NCBI RefSeq assembly: GCF_001045675.1
Contig: NZ_LEKT01000001.1
Location: forward strand, 90,500-154,499
Reading direction: 5' to 3'
Origin: Megasphaera cerevisiae DSM 20462
Lineage (GTDB): Bacteria; Bacillota; Negativicutes; Veillonellales; Megasphaeraceae
Length of the DNA: 64,000 bases
The notes under the pieces are model-generated. The model was not told the DNA's origin. It made no database searches and saw only the letters and a list, made by a program, of their open reading frames with translations. Position numbers and translations under genes: made by a program. Each line of letters opens with the position of its first letter. The first letter of the stretch is position 1. Shown piece after piece: positions 46,064 through 54,981 of the stretch.

Positions 46064-46924
46064 ATGATAAAGGGACGTGTCATCAAGAATTACAATGGGT
46101 ATTACTATGTGGACATCGGAGAACATGATTTGGTAGAATGCCGCCGCAGGGGCAAATTAAAACAAAAAATTTTGGTAGGCGATGAACTGATGATTACATT
46201 ATTGGGTAGTTATAAAGGAATCATCGAGCAGTTGCTGCTACGGCGGAATTCAATTCGCCGCCCGGCAGTTGCTAATATTGATGAAATGTTTGTCATCATG
46301 GCAGCAAAATCACCAGATCCGAATCGTTTTTTGATTGATAAAATTCTTATGACCTGTGAATATGGCGGTATTCATCCTAAATTGTGCTTTAATAAATGTG
46401 ATTTAGATCGTGCTGCCGCAGAAGCCTACCACGATTTTTACACTCGCTGCGGTTATGAGGTCTATCTTGTATCAGCTAAAACAGGAGAGGGAATAGCAGC
46501 GATTCAGGCTCTTTTGACACATCGAATGACTGCTTTTTCTGGACCTTCCGGCGTAGGTAAATCCAGCTTGTTATCCAGAATATTAAATCGAGATGATTTA
46601 TCCATCGGCTCCATTAGCAATAAAATACAAAGGGGACGTCATACAACTCGACATTCTGAAATCATGAAACTGGACAGAGATACATATGTAGTGGATACAC
46701 CTGGATTCAGTTCTCTTGATTTTGAACATCTGCAGCCGCGGGATGTATTGTCTCTTTTGCCGGATATGGCTTCTTGCGGAGGTATATGCCGCTTTTCTTC
46801 ATGCCTTCACCTGTCAGAACCCGGCTGCGCGGTCAAGACTGCTGTTGCGGAAGGAAAAATACAAAAAGAGCGGTATGAAACATATTGCAAGATTATATCT
46901 TCTATTGCAGAAAGGAAACGATAA
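46064..46924 (+). CDS. rsgA: Ribosome small-subunit GTPase A
   Basis: Circularly permuted GTPase for late 30S assembly. It is 286 residues: an N-terminal OB-fold (~1-70), G4 NKCD near 109, the P-loop GPSGVGKSSLLSRI near 163-176, DTPGFSS (G3) near 211, and a zinc-binding tail CGGICRFSSCLHLSEPGC. The ATG follows GGGAGG, 15 bp after prkC. The prkC-rsgA-rpe order is standard for Firmicutes. Confidence 0.96.
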   Translation: MIKGRVIKNYNGYYYVDIGEHDLVECRRRGKLKQKILVGDELMITLLGSYKGIIEQLLLRRNSIRRPAVANIDEMFVIMAAKSPDPNRFLIDKILMTCEYGGIHPKLCFNKCDLDRAAAEAYHDFYTRCGYEVYLVSAKTGEGIAAIQALLTHRMTAFSGPSGVGKSSLLSRILNRDDLSIGSISNKIQRGRHTTRHSEIMKLDRDTYVVDTPGFSSLDFEHLQPRDVLSLLPDMASCGGICRFSSCLHLSEPGCAVKTAVAEGKIQKERYETYCKIISSIAERKR

Positions 46925-46926
46925 GC

Positions 46927-47571
46927 ATGGCAACGATTTGTCCTTCAATTTTATCCGCAGATTTTTCACGTTTGGCTGAAGAAATCCAGGATGTAGAACA
47001 AAAAGGAGCAGATTGCATACATCTGGATCTTATGGATGGTCATTTTGTTCCCAATCTTACCTTTGGCACGCCGGTGATTGCCTCTTTGCGCAGCTGCACC
47101 GTACTGCCTTTCGACGCACATCTGATGGTCGAACATCCGGAAACGTATGTTGCCGATCTGGCCAAGGCCGGAGTCCAGTATGTAACCGTCCATCAGGAAG
47201 CATGCGTCCATCTGGACCGTCTGCTCCAGCAAATCCACGAAGCAGGAATGAAGGGTGGTATTGCACTCAATCCAGCTACGCCGGTAGACACTTTGTCGTG
47301 CCTGGCTGACCAACTGGATATGATACTTATTATGAGTGTCAATCCTGGATTCGGCGGACAAAAATTTATTCCATATGCGCTGAATAAAATTGCAGCAGCA
47401 AAAAAAATGCTGCTTGAAGCTGGCAATATACAGGCCGTTATTGAAGTAGACGGAGGTATCAATAGCAATACCGTACAGGCAGTCAAAAAAGCCGGAGCTG
47501 ATTTTCTCGTTGCTGGCAGTGCTATTTTCGGCGCAGAAGATCGCCGGGCAGCGATCTCCGCATTACGCTAA
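46927..47571 (+). CDS. rpe: Ribulose-phosphate 3-epimerase
   Basis: Interconverts ribulose-5-P and xylulose-5-P in the pentose phosphate pathway. The 214-residue TIM barrel has ICPSILSADFSRLAEEI at the N-terminus, the metal-site HLDLMDGHFVPN near 32-43, MSVNPGFGGQKFI near 138, and EVDGGIN near 173. The ATG at 46927 is 2 bp after rsgA with AAGGAAA upstream. It is the last gene before the RFN leader. Confidence 0.97.
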   Translation: MATICPSILSADFSRLAEEIQDVEQKGADCIHLDLMDGHFVPNLTFGTPVIASLRSCTVLPFDAHLMVEHPETYVADLAKAGVQYVTVHQEACVHLDRLLQQIHEAGMKGGIALNPATPVDTLSCLADQLDMILIMSVNPGFGGQKFIPYALNKIAAAKKMLLEAGNIQAVIEVDGGINSNTVQAVKKAGADFLVAGSAIFGAEDRRAAISALR

Positions 47572-47631
47572 GTCATATCTCCGGTTGGCTATTCAACTAA
47601 AAGTACAGTTCCTCCATGTTTTAATTTTCAC

Positions 47632-47660
47632 TTGTTATTTATGCATGGTTGTGATAAAAT
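47632..47660 (+). promoter_or_regulatory. Promoter of the riboflavin operon
   Basis: TTGTTA (47632-47637), a 17-bp spacer, then TAAAAT (47655-47660), about 25 bp before the RFN aptamer. Confidence 0.65.
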
Positions 47661-47683
47661 CATATTTGAAATATAGTGAATGA

Positions 47684-47875
47684 TGGTCTTTGGGGCTAGG
47701 TGAGAAAGCATTGCTTTCAATTCCTGACCGGCGGTTATAGTCCGCTACCCTCAGTAATGAGGCTGAACCGATGAGATTTCGGTACCGACAGTACAGTCTG
47801 GATGGGAAAAGACGCATGTTTTATTTTGTTGCGCTCAAAAGGCTATGGTATGTAAAACCGTTAGCCTTTTTTTAT
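47684..47875 (+). promoter_or_regulatory. FMN (RFN) riboswitch with terminator
   Basis: Conserved blocks are visible in order: GGGGCTAGGTGAG near 47692, CCTGACCGGCGGTTATAGTC near 47723-47742, CCGCTACCC, GAACCGATGAGATTTCGGTA, CCGACAGTACAGTCTGGATG and GGAAAAGACGC. The last block sits near 47804. A terminator stem, AAAAGGCTA (47837-47845) with TAGCCTTTT (47862-47870) plus T-run, forms the off switch. FMN binding should end transcription before ribD. Confidence 0.96.
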
Positions 47876-47909
47876 TTATTTCCATACCATCAAATCTATC
47901 AGGAAAGGA

Positions 47910-49055
47910 ATGAACGAATTGGAACCGGTAGATTATATGAAAAAAGCACTGGCACTAGCCAAGCTTGGATTAGGCTATACATCTCCGAATCCAGCGGTAG
48001 GCTGTGTAATTGTTAAGGACGGAAACATCGTCGGAACGGGATATCATCACAAAGCAGGAACGCCTCATGCCGAAGTTTGGGCATTGAAGGAAGCTGGCAA
48101 CCAGGCAAAAGGAGCAACAGTTTATGTTACACTGGAACCATGTGCTCATTATGGGAGAACCCCGCCGTGTGCCCGCACATTAGCTAAAAATGAGGTAGGT
48201 AAGGTAGTCATTGCCATGCTTGACCCCAATCCGCTGGTATCAGGAAAAGGGGCTGCTATTTTACGACAGGCCGGCATTTCCGTGGAAGTAGGGCTCCTTT
48301 CCAAGGAAGCTGCTAAATTAAACGAAGTATTTATCAAAAACATGATGGTCAAGAAGCCTTTCATAGCAGCCAAGCTGGCACAAAGTCTGGACGGCTGTGT
48401 TGCCTCCCGCACTGGTAATTCTCAATGGATTACCAACAGTTGGGCCCGGCAGTACGGCCATTATCTTCGTTCTATTTACGATGGCATATTGGTCGGCATC
48501 AATACCGTACTGGAAGATAATCCATTGCTGACATGCCGCATAAAAAGAGAAACCCATGAAATACCGCATCAGCCAGTACGCATTATTCTTGATTCTCAAG
48601 GGCGAATTCCCATGTCTTCCCTTGTTGTAACAGATACATCCACACAAACTATTATCATAACCACATCTCTTTGTCCCGTCGAAAAAATGCGTACGTTAAA
48701 AAACGAAGGAATACAAGTGCTGCTGGCACCTCTGCATAAAAATAACCGTATTGATCTGCCGGCAGCCATTGAGCTTTTAGGCCAGATCGGCTTGCAAAGT
48801 ATTCTTGTCGAGGGCGGCAGTACTGTGCAAGGAAGTTTTTTTGATTATCATCTTGTCGATAAGATTTATGCGTTCCTGGGAAGTAAAATTATCGGGGGGA
48901 GTCTGGCAATGCCTTCGGTAGGGGGGTACGGCGTAGATAACTTGGATGAATGCATGCCCCTTGTATATGATTCTGCAGAGATTTGCGAGAATAATATTTT
49001 AATTCGGGCATATAATGCCAACAGGGAGGGTGCTTATGTTCACTGGCATCATTGA
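47910..49055 (+). CDS. ribD: Riboflavin deaminase/reductase
   Basis: Second and third riboflavin steps: deamination of the GTP-derived pyrimidine and reduction of its ribosyl chain. The 381 residues comprise an N-terminal zinc deaminase with GTPHAEVWAL near 49-58 and PCAHYGRTPPC near 75-85, and a C-terminal HTP reductase domain with AKLAQSLDGCVASRTGNSQW and LVEGGSTVQGSF. The ATG follows AGGAAAGGA; a TTG nine bases later is an alternative start. Its end overlaps ribE by 20 bp. Confidence 0.96.
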   Translation: MNELEPVDYMKKALALAKLGLGYTSPNPAVGCVIVKDGNIVGTGYHHKAGTPHAEVWALKEAGNQAKGATVYVTLEPCAHYGRTPPCARTLAKNEVGKVVIAMLDPNPLVSGKGAAILRQAGISVEVGLLSKEAAKLNEVFIKNMMVKKPFIAAKLAQSLDGCVASRTGNSQWITNSWARQYGHYLRSIYDGILVGINTVLEDNPLLTCRIKRETHEIPHQPVRIILDSQGRIPMSSLVVTDTSTQTIIITTSLCPVEKMRTLKNEGIQVLLAPLHKNNRIDLPAAIELLGQIGLQSILVEGGSTVQGSFFDYHLVDKIYAFLGSKIIGGSLAMPSVGGYGVDNLDECMPLVYDSAEICENNILIRAYNANREGAYVHWHH

Positions 49056-49680
49056 AGAATTGGGTACGATTAGTCAGATGGACCGCCGCCCTGATTCTAT
49101 CAAGCTCACGATTCAGGCAAGAAAAGTATTGGAAGGCACACAGATAGGTGACAGCATTGCCGTTAACGGTGTATGCCTTACCGTAACAGCTTTAGCAGAT
49201 ACAAGCTTTACAGCAGATGTGATGCATGAAACAATGCGCCGTTCTTCGCTGAACAATTTAAAAAATGGTTCTCCTGTCAATTTAGAGCGGGCAATGCAGC
49301 TTGGCGGTCGGCTTGGCGGACACATCGTAAGCGGCCATGTAGACGAGGTAGGACATATTTCACGCATTGCCTCTGATGGGATCGCCAGAGTTATTACCAT
49401 TGCCATTTCCGGAGAATTACAGCCTTTTATTGTACAAAAGGGATCCATAGCCATCGACGGCATCAGCCTGACAGTTGTCTCCGTAGTCGATCATGCTTTT
49501 TCTGTTTCCATTATCCCTCACACGATGGAAAATACAACCCTTCCCACGAAACAGGCTGGCGCTGGCGTCAACTTGGAAACAGATGTAATAGGAAAATATG
49601 TCCATAACTTTACAGTAGAATATACCCAGCAAGGTTGCCGTAAACTTACCTTGGAAACACTACTGGAAAATGGATTCTAA
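49036..49680 (+). CDS. ribE: Riboflavin synthase alpha chain
   Basis: Dismutates two lumazine molecules to riboflavin. The 214-residue tandem of two lumazine-binding barrels is shown by MFTGIIEELGTI at the start and the repeated IAVNGVCLTVTAL and IAIDGISLTVVSV near residues 40 and 137. The ATG at 49036 follows GGGAGGG within the end of ribD. In B. subtilis ribBA would come next; here ribH does. Confidence 0.97.
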   Translation: MFTGIIEELGTISQMDRRPDSIKLTIQARKVLEGTQIGDSIAVNGVCLTVTALADTSFTADVMHETMRRSSLNNLKNGSPVNLERAMQLGGRLGGHIVSGHVDEVGHISRIASDGIARVITIAISGELQPFIVQKGSIAIDGISLTVVSVVDHAFSVSIIPHTMENTTLPTKQAGAGVNLETDVIGKYVHNFTVEYTQQGCRKLTLETLLENGF

Positions 49681-49709
49681 ATTGTATTTCAGAATAGGAG
49701 AGTATTCAT

Positions 49710-50174
49710 ATGACACAGATTAAAGAAGGAAAATTAATAGGTTCTGGTTCCAAATTTGGTATTGTCGTTGCCCGTTTCAATGAATTTATTTGCAGCCGCC
49801 TGCTAGGCGGTGCCTATGATGCGCTGCATCGTCATGGCGTAGCGGATGATGCTGTTACGACAGCCTGGGTTCCGGGAGCCTTTGAAATTCCCCTGATCGC
49901 TCAAAAAATGGCTGAATCCGGTAAATATGACGCCGTAATCTGCCTCGGTGCCGTTATCCGCGGCGCAACAAGCCACTATGATCTTGTATGCAACGAAGCG
50001 GCTAAGGGTATTGCTCAGGCATCACTGAAAACAGGAATTCCCATCATGTTTGGTGTAATTACAACGGAGAATATCGAACAGGCCATCGAACGCGCCGGCA
50101 CCAAAGCAGGCAATAAAGGCTTTGATGTGGCAACAAGCGCTATTGAAATGGTAAATCTGATAAAAGAACTTTAA
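49710..50174 (+). CDS. ribH: 6,7-dimethyl-8-ribityllumazine synthase
   Basis: Condenses the pyrimidine from RibD with dihydroxybutanone phosphate; forms capsid-like 60-mers or pentamers. The 154 residues carry [13 protein letters not shown] near 21-33, [12 protein letters not shown] near 50-61 and [14 protein letters not shown] near 81-94. AGGAGAG precedes the ATG, 29 bp after ribE. It is the last gene of the RFN operon; the enzyme that supplies its four-carbon partner (RibB) is missing locally. Confidence 0.97.
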   Translation: MTQIKEGKLIGSGSKFGIVVARFNEFICSRLLGGAYDALHRHGVADDAVTTAWVPGAFEIPLIAQKMAESGKYDAVICLGAVIRGATSHYDLVCNEAAKGIAQASLKTGIPIMFGVITTENIEQAIERAGTKAGNKGFDVATSAIEMVNLIKEL

Positions 50175-50184
50175 TAGTCTATAC

Positions 50185-50236
50185 ATCGGGGCAGCATTGA
50201 CCTGTGAATTTTTTCGCAAGTCATCGCTGCCCCGAT
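50185..50236. terminator. Terminator hairpin between convergent genes
   Basis: ATCGGGGCAGC (50185-50195) pairs perfectly with GCTGCCCCGAT (50226-50236). Inner TGAC/GTCA and TGTGAA/TTCGCA pairings extend the stem. It lies between ribH and the convergent gene at 50248, so it probably serves both. Confidence 0.85.
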
Positions 50237-50247
50237 ATATTTACGCG

Positions 50248-50706
50248 TCAAGGTGCGGTTTCCATTTCTGTCAGTGGTGGCTCTTCTGTTCCATCTGCCT
50301 CATTATCCTGCACGTTAAATCCAATAACACGGCGCGGGGTTTCCGGATCTGATCGTTTCACTGCTACGAGAAGCAAATTCACCTGTGATAAATGCTGTAC
50401 CAGCTCCACCTTAGAACCATCTGATAATTCTCCGTAAAAAACGATCATATTCGGATCCCAATAGCCTACATCTTGTATGCTGAAGGTAATATTACCGGAT
50501 GAAACAAGACGTCCGCCAGCTTGAAGATCCTCGGGCATATCCGCCTCAAAATCATGAATCAGCATAACAATGCGCTTATACATATCAGAGGCCAAATAGG
50601 GAACCTCCGGATCTTCCTCCCCATCATACTCAGGTAAGGCCATAGTTTGCGGAATAACGACTAATGTATCTTCATTTTTTTTTCGTTTTTTCTTAGTATT
50701 GACCAT
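50248..50706 (-). CDS. Conserved hypothetical protein
   Basis: A 152-residue soluble protein with a very basic start (TKKKRKKNED) and an acidic tail. The middle (~40-130) is a compact mixed domain containing MYKRIVMLIHDFEADMPED, LVSSGNITFSIQDVGYW and ELVQHLSQVNLLLVAVKR. It resembles uncharacterised DUF families of Firmicutes (DUF6173 is my best guess, not certain). GGAGGTAAT precedes the ATG on the minus strand. It is single, convergent with the rib operon and divergent from hslO. No function can be assigned. Confidence 0.7.
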   Translation of the reverse strand: MVNTKKKRKKNEDTLVVIPQTMALPEYDGEEDPEVPYLASDMYKRIVMLIHDFEADMPEDLQAGGRLVSSGNITFSIQDVGYWDPNMIVFYGELSDGSKVELVQHLSQVNLLLVAVKRSDPETPRRVIGFNVQDNEADGTEEPPLTEMETAP

Positions 50707-50951
50707 AATTACCTCCTTTTGTTACTCGATCAGATTCAATATCGATTAGTGTATATATTCCATAAAAGAAACAAAAATCCTGCTTTCCCTTTTACCAACA
50801 CCTATAATACCAGCATACATACTGGATAGGGATGCCTATCTGTAGTATAATGATAATTAGATTCACATATAGAGACTACAATTATAATTTGTCAGTTTTA
50901 TGGTTTTTTCTATAATAAATTCAAAATATATGATAAGGAAATATTGCCATT

Positions 50952-51827
50952 ATGCAACTTGAAGATAAAATCATCCATTACACATGTGATGAATTAATTC
51001 GCGTTTCCATTGCGCTGACTCGCAACATAACCGAAACGGCGAGACAGCATCATCATTTATCCCCCGTAGCCAGCGCTGCTTTAGGACGCACCATGACAGG
51101 TGCTTTACTTTTGGCCGGTGACTATAAAAATCACGAGGGCGTATCTCTGCGTTTCAGCGGTGACGGGCCGTTAGGCACCGTCCATGCCGACGCCTTCGAT
51201 ACCAACAAGGTGCGCGGCTACGTAGATAATCCATCATTGGATATACCGCTCAAACCAAACGGAAAGCTGGATGTAGGCGGAGCAGTAGGCCCGCATGGTC
51301 AAGTAACTATCACTCGCTTCACTCCCGAAAAAACCACATATACTAGTCAGTCTGATCTGGTATCCGGTGAAATTGCCGAAGATTTAGCATATTATCTATT
51401 AACCTCAGAACAAATTTTTTCTACAGTAAGCTTGGGTGTTCTTGTCGAGAGGGATTATACGATTGCAGCGTCTGGCGGCTTTCTTGTCCAAGCCCTTCCC
51501 GGTGCAACAGATGAAGATTTATCCCGTATTGAAGCTAACATTACACAAATCGGTCCTATTACGACATATCTTCGCAATCACCTGGAAGGGGAAGGGCTGA
51601 TCGATATTATTTTAAGCGGTATGCATTACAAAGAATTATTTCGTCAAAATGCATACTGGCAATGCACTTGTTCCCGTAAACGAATTGAAAATGTACTATT
51701 GTCACTGTGTGAGCAAGACAAAAAAGACTTGCTTAAAGACCCGCAGGTTGAAATGACCTGCCATTACTGCGGCGCCAAATATATCATCAGTCATGATGAA
51801 TTAGTGCAATTATTTCAACACAACTAA
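50952..51827 (+). CDS. hslO: Redox-regulated chaperone Hsp33
   Basis: Holdase activated by oxidation and unfolding. It is 291 residues. The core starts DKIIHYTCDELIRVSIALT, with SGDGPLGTVHADA near 69. The C-terminal zinc switch has the four cysteines as CTC near 237-239 and CHYC near 270-273, matching the C-x-C and C-x2-C pattern. It lies 16 bp upstream of mtnP and so may be cotranscribed with the MTA/SAH salvage genes. Confidence 0.96.
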   Translation: MQLEDKIIHYTCDELIRVSIALTRNITETARQHHHLSPVASAALGRTMTGALLLAGDYKNHEGVSLRFSGDGPLGTVHADAFDTNKVRGYVDNPSLDIPLKPNGKLDVGGAVGPHGQVTITRFTPEKTTYTSQSDLVSGEIAEDLAYYLLTSEQIFSTVSLGVLVERDYTIAASGGFLVQALPGATDEDLSRIEANITQIGPITTYLRNHLEGEGLIDIILSGMHYKELFRQNAYWQCTCSRKRIENVLLSLCEQDKKDLLKDPQVEMTCHYCGAKYIISHDELVQLFQHN

Positions 51828-51843
51828 AAGGAGTGAGATAATC

Positions 51844-52638
51844 ATGGGATTGATTGCAATTATCGGCGGTACCGGTGTTTGTGATTTGAAATTGCTTGAT
51901 CATATTCATGACGGATATATGGACACCTTTTATGGCACGATCCATTATGTAAAAGGAGCCTATAAGGGAAAGGACATTGTTTTTCTTCCGCGCCACGGAA
52001 AAACACATTCTATTCCACCGCATTTGATCAATTATCGGGCTAATATTTTAGGATTAAAGCGTCTTGGTGTCACTGCCATTTTAGCTACAACGGCGGTCGG
52101 ATCTTTAAATCCTGATTATAAACCCAATGAATTTGTCCTGCCGGATCAATTTCTTGACTTCACTAAACTTCGTCACACCTCCTTTTTTGATGGAGGCGAA
52201 AACGGTGTAGTCCATGTTGATATGACGTCACCATACTGCCAAACCTTGCGTAAGACAATTACAGATGCAGGAACGCTGCTGGAGAATTATGACATACATC
52301 CCACTGGTACGTATGTCTGCACGGAAGGCCCCCGCTTTGAAACGCCGGCTGAAATTAAAATGTTTGAAAAATTAGGCGGTGATCTGGTCGGCATGACAAA
52401 CGTGCCTGAAGTTTGCCTGGCACGGGAAGCAGAAATTTGCTATGCTACCGTTTCTATGATCACCAATTTTGCGGCTGGCATCTCACCGACACCGCTGACC
52501 CATTCGGAAGTATTAGAATGCATGGCACAAAATTCTCAGCGCCTGCGCGCGCTGATTATGAAAACAATCGAAATATATCAGGATACAGATTGTGACTGCC
52601 GCCATACATTAAAAGATTACGGCGGTTTTACGGTATAA
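51844..52638 (+). CDS. mtnP: 5'-methylthioadenosine phosphorylase family enzyme
   Basis: Phosphorolysis of MTA (or MTI/other purine nucleosides) to base and methylthioribose-1-P. The 264 residues have IAIIGGTGVCD at the N-terminus, PRHGKTHSIPPHLINYRANI near 56-75, the segment TTAVGSLNP, and TEGPRFETPAEIKM near 160-173, all typical of the MTAP/PNP trimeric class. AAGGAG precedes the ATG. Its stop overlaps mtnA by one base. With a deaminase downstream, MTI could also be the substrate. Confidence 0.93.
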   Translation: MGLIAIIGGTGVCDLKLLDHIHDGYMDTFYGTIHYVKGAYKGKDIVFLPRHGKTHSIPPHLINYRANILGLKRLGVTAILATTAVGSLNPDYKPNEFVLPDQFLDFTKLRHTSFFDGGENGVVHVDMTSPYCQTLRKTITDAGTLLENYDIHPTGTYVCTEGPRFETPAEIKMFEKLGGDLVGMTNVPEVCLAREAEICYATVSMITNFAAGISPTPLTHSEVLECMAQNSQRLRALIMKTIEIYQDTDCDCRHTLKDYGGFTV

Positions 52639-53699
52639 TGGAAACGCTGCGCTGGCAAAATGACCAGCTGATCCTATTGGACCAAACAAAACTTCCGTCA
52701 AGAGAAGTATATATATGCTGCACCCGATGGCAGGATGTATGCCGCGCTATTTCCATTCTGTCCGTACGAGGAGCTCCAGCGATCGGCGTTGCCGCAGCAT
52801 ACGGAGTCGTGCTGGCTGCACAAAACATAGCAGCTCGTCAAAAGGATCTGACCGTTGCCAAACTATGGGAGCAGCTTATCCCGATTTGTAATGCTCTAGA
52901 CGCATCACGGCCTACAGCCGTCAACCTTCATTGGGCGTTAGACCGAATGCTGAAAAAGGGCCGTTCTCTGGAAAAGGCGGCAATCCCAGACGTAATTTCT
53001 GCTTTGAAAGCCTTAGCGGTGCAAATTCATACAGAGGATATCGAAGTCAATACAGCCATGGCAGAGTGCGGTGCAGCTGCACTAGCAAAAAAAGGAACGC
53101 CGCTTACCATTCTCACACACTGCAATGCGGGAGCACTCGCTACTGCCGGTATTGGTACCGCCCTGGGAGTCATACGGGCACTGCATAAACATCACCTCAT
53201 CCGCATGGTATATGCTGATGAAACCAGACCGTTGCTTCAGGGTGCGCGTCTCACTGTAACAGAGCTCATGGACGACCATATTCCCGTCACGCTTATATCA
53301 GACAACATGGCCGCCTGGGTAATGAAGACAAAAAAAGTCGATGCCGTTCTTGTCGGAGCCGACCGCATCACCCATAACGGTGATACGGCTAACAAAATAG
53401 GCACATACGGTGTATCTATTCTGGCCAAGGAACATGGCATTCCTTTTTATGTGGTAGCACCTGTATCTACTTTTGACATTTCTCTTGCCACAGGGGATCA
53501 GATTCCTATCGAAGAGAGAAATCATGATGAAGTCCGGTTTTTGCAGGGCGTACCCACGGCCCTTTCAGATGCGCCCGTATTCAACCCAGCCTTTGATGTA
53601 ACACCCCACGAAAACATTCAAGCTATCATCACTGAAAAGGGGCTTATCATGCATCCTGATGATACACATATCGACTTATTTTTTCACCAATTTATTTAA
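52638..53699 (+). CDS. mtnA: S-methyl-5-thioribose-1-phosphate isomerase
   Basis: Converts methylthioribose-1-P to methylthioribulose-1-P. The 353 residues show SVRGAPAIGVAAAYG near 46-60, LTHCNAGALATAGIGTALG near 156-174 (catalytic Cys), DETRPLLQGARLTV near 194, VLVGADRITHNGD near 234-246 (catalytic Asp) and NKIGTYG. It is fused to mtnP by a 1-bp stop/start overlap. No mtnB, mtnC or mtnD follows, so the product must be handled another way. Confidence 0.95.
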   Translation: METLRWQNDQLILLDQTKLPSREVYICCTRWQDVCRAISILSVRGAPAIGVAAAYGVVLAAQNIAARQKDLTVAKLWEQLIPICNALDASRPTAVNLHWALDRMLKKGRSLEKAAIPDVISALKALAVQIHTEDIEVNTAMAECGAAALAKKGTPLTILTHCNAGALATAGIGTALGVIRALHKHHLIRMVYADETRPLLQGARLTVTELMDDHIPVTLISDNMAAWVMKTKKVDAVLVGADRITHNGDTANKIGTYGVSILAKEHGIPFYVVAPVSTFDISLATGDQIPIEERNHDEVRFLQGVPTALSDAPVFNPAFDVTPHENIQAIITEKGLIMHPDDTHIDLFFHQFI

Positions 53700-53717
53700 T
53701 ATGGAGGTTTTAGCGTT

Positions 53718-54959
53718 ATGGAATCTATTATTCGCAATATCAATTTAGCCAAAAGCGGTCATGAAAAGATCAGCTGGGTCGATCATTATATGCCAGCCCT
53801 CAATTCAATTGGAGATACATTAAAAAAACAGCAAACTTTTAAGGGCAAAACAGTCTGCGTCAGCGTTCATCTGGAAGCTAAAACAGCGTATCTTGCAAAA
53901 GTATTGCATCGTGCTGGCGCACGTGTCATCGTAACGGGAAGCAATCCTTTATCGACACAGGATGATGTGGCTGCCGCCCTTGTAGAAGATGGTCTGACAG
54001 TATATGCCTGGTATGGTGCCACAGATGAAGAATATTTCAGCTTTTTGAATAAATCCCTGGATCATCATCCCGATATTATTATTGATGACGGCGGCGATCA
54101 AGTCAATCTGCTTCATACAACACGGGCAGACGCAATGGAACATCTGCTCGGCGGCACAGAAGAAACAACAACGGGTGTCAACAGGCTCCATGGCCTTGAT
54201 AAAGCCGGAAAGCTGAAATTTCCCATGATCGCGGCCAATGATTCTTACTGCAAATATTTATTTGATAATCGGTATGGTACCGGTCAGTCCACTTGGGACG
54301 GCATTATGCGTACGACAAACCTGACGGTGGTCGGAAAACGTGTCGTTATTGCCGGCTATGGCTGGTGCGGCCGTGGCTGCGCCATGCGTGCAAAGGGCCT
54401 GGGAGCTCACGTCATCGTAACAGAAGTTGACCCTATTAAGGCAATCGAGGCTGTTTTTGACGGCTTTGAGGTATTGCCAATGGAAGAAGCCGCAAAGACA
54501 GGGGATATTTTCGTCACGCTAACGGGGGATAAGGATGTTATTCGTGGCGAACACATGAAAAACATGAAAGATGGTGTGGTTTTGGCAAATGCCGGCCATT
54601 TTGATGTGGAAATCAATAAGCCGGAATTAGAAACACTTGCGGTTCGCCATTTTGAAGCACGTCATAACATCGAGGGATATGAATTGTCAAACGGTCATAT
54701 TATCAATCTTCTCGCCGAAGGACGTCTGGTCAACCTGGCCGCAGGCGACGGTCATCCGGCAGAAATTATGGATTTATCTTTTGCCGTTCAGGCACTCGCA
54801 GCCAAATACATATTAGAACATCATGCAGAATTAGGAAATCATGTCTATGTACTGCCTCATACGATCGACACAGAGATTGCCAATATCAAATTAAAGTCGA
54901 TGGGGTATAAGATAGATTCTCTTTCAGATGAACAGCGTACATACCTGAATATCGATTAA
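53718..54959 (+). CDS. ahcY: Adenosylhomocysteinase (short archaeal/Thermotoga type)
   Basis: NAD-dependent hydrolysis of S-adenosylhomocysteine, or possibly S-inosylhomocysteine. At 413 residues it is the short form. It shows IIDDGGDQVNLLH near 122-134, the NDSYCKYLFDNRYGTGQS block near 174-191, the NAD loop VVIAGYGWCGRGCAMRAKGL near 213-232, and NAGHFDVEIN near 293. The C-terminus ends at NID rather than the mammalian-type KPDHYRY tail. mtaD follows 22 bp later, a pairing that supports a deaminated (inosyl) route in some organisms. Confidence 0.94.
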   Translation: MESIIRNINLAKSGHEKISWVDHYMPALNSIGDTLKKQQTFKGKTVCVSVHLEAKTAYLAKVLHRAGARVIVTGSNPLSTQDDVAAALVEDGLTVYAWYGATDEEYFSFLNKSLDHHPDIIIDDGGDQVNLLHTTRADAMEHLLGGTEETTTGVNRLHGLDKAGKLKFPMIAANDSYCKYLFDNRYGTGQSTWDGIMRTTNLTVVGKRVVIAGYGWCGRGCAMRAKGLGAHVIVTEVDPIKAIEAVFDGFEVLPMEEAAKTGDIFVTLTGDKDVIRGEHMKNMKDGVVLANAGHFDVEINKPELETLAVRHFEARHNIEGYELSNGHIINLLAEGRLVNLAAGDGHPAEIMDLSFAVQALAAKYILEHHAELGNHVYVLPHTIDTEIANIKLKSMGYKIDSLSDEQRTYLNID

Positions 54960-54981
54960 GTCAAAAGGAGATGCTGTCATC

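Noticed and set aside
50952..53699. hslO-mtnP-mtnA as a new stress system
   Set aside because: Close spacing suggests cotranscription, but each protein is a standard family member and no sequence feature links Hsp33 function to MTA salvage.
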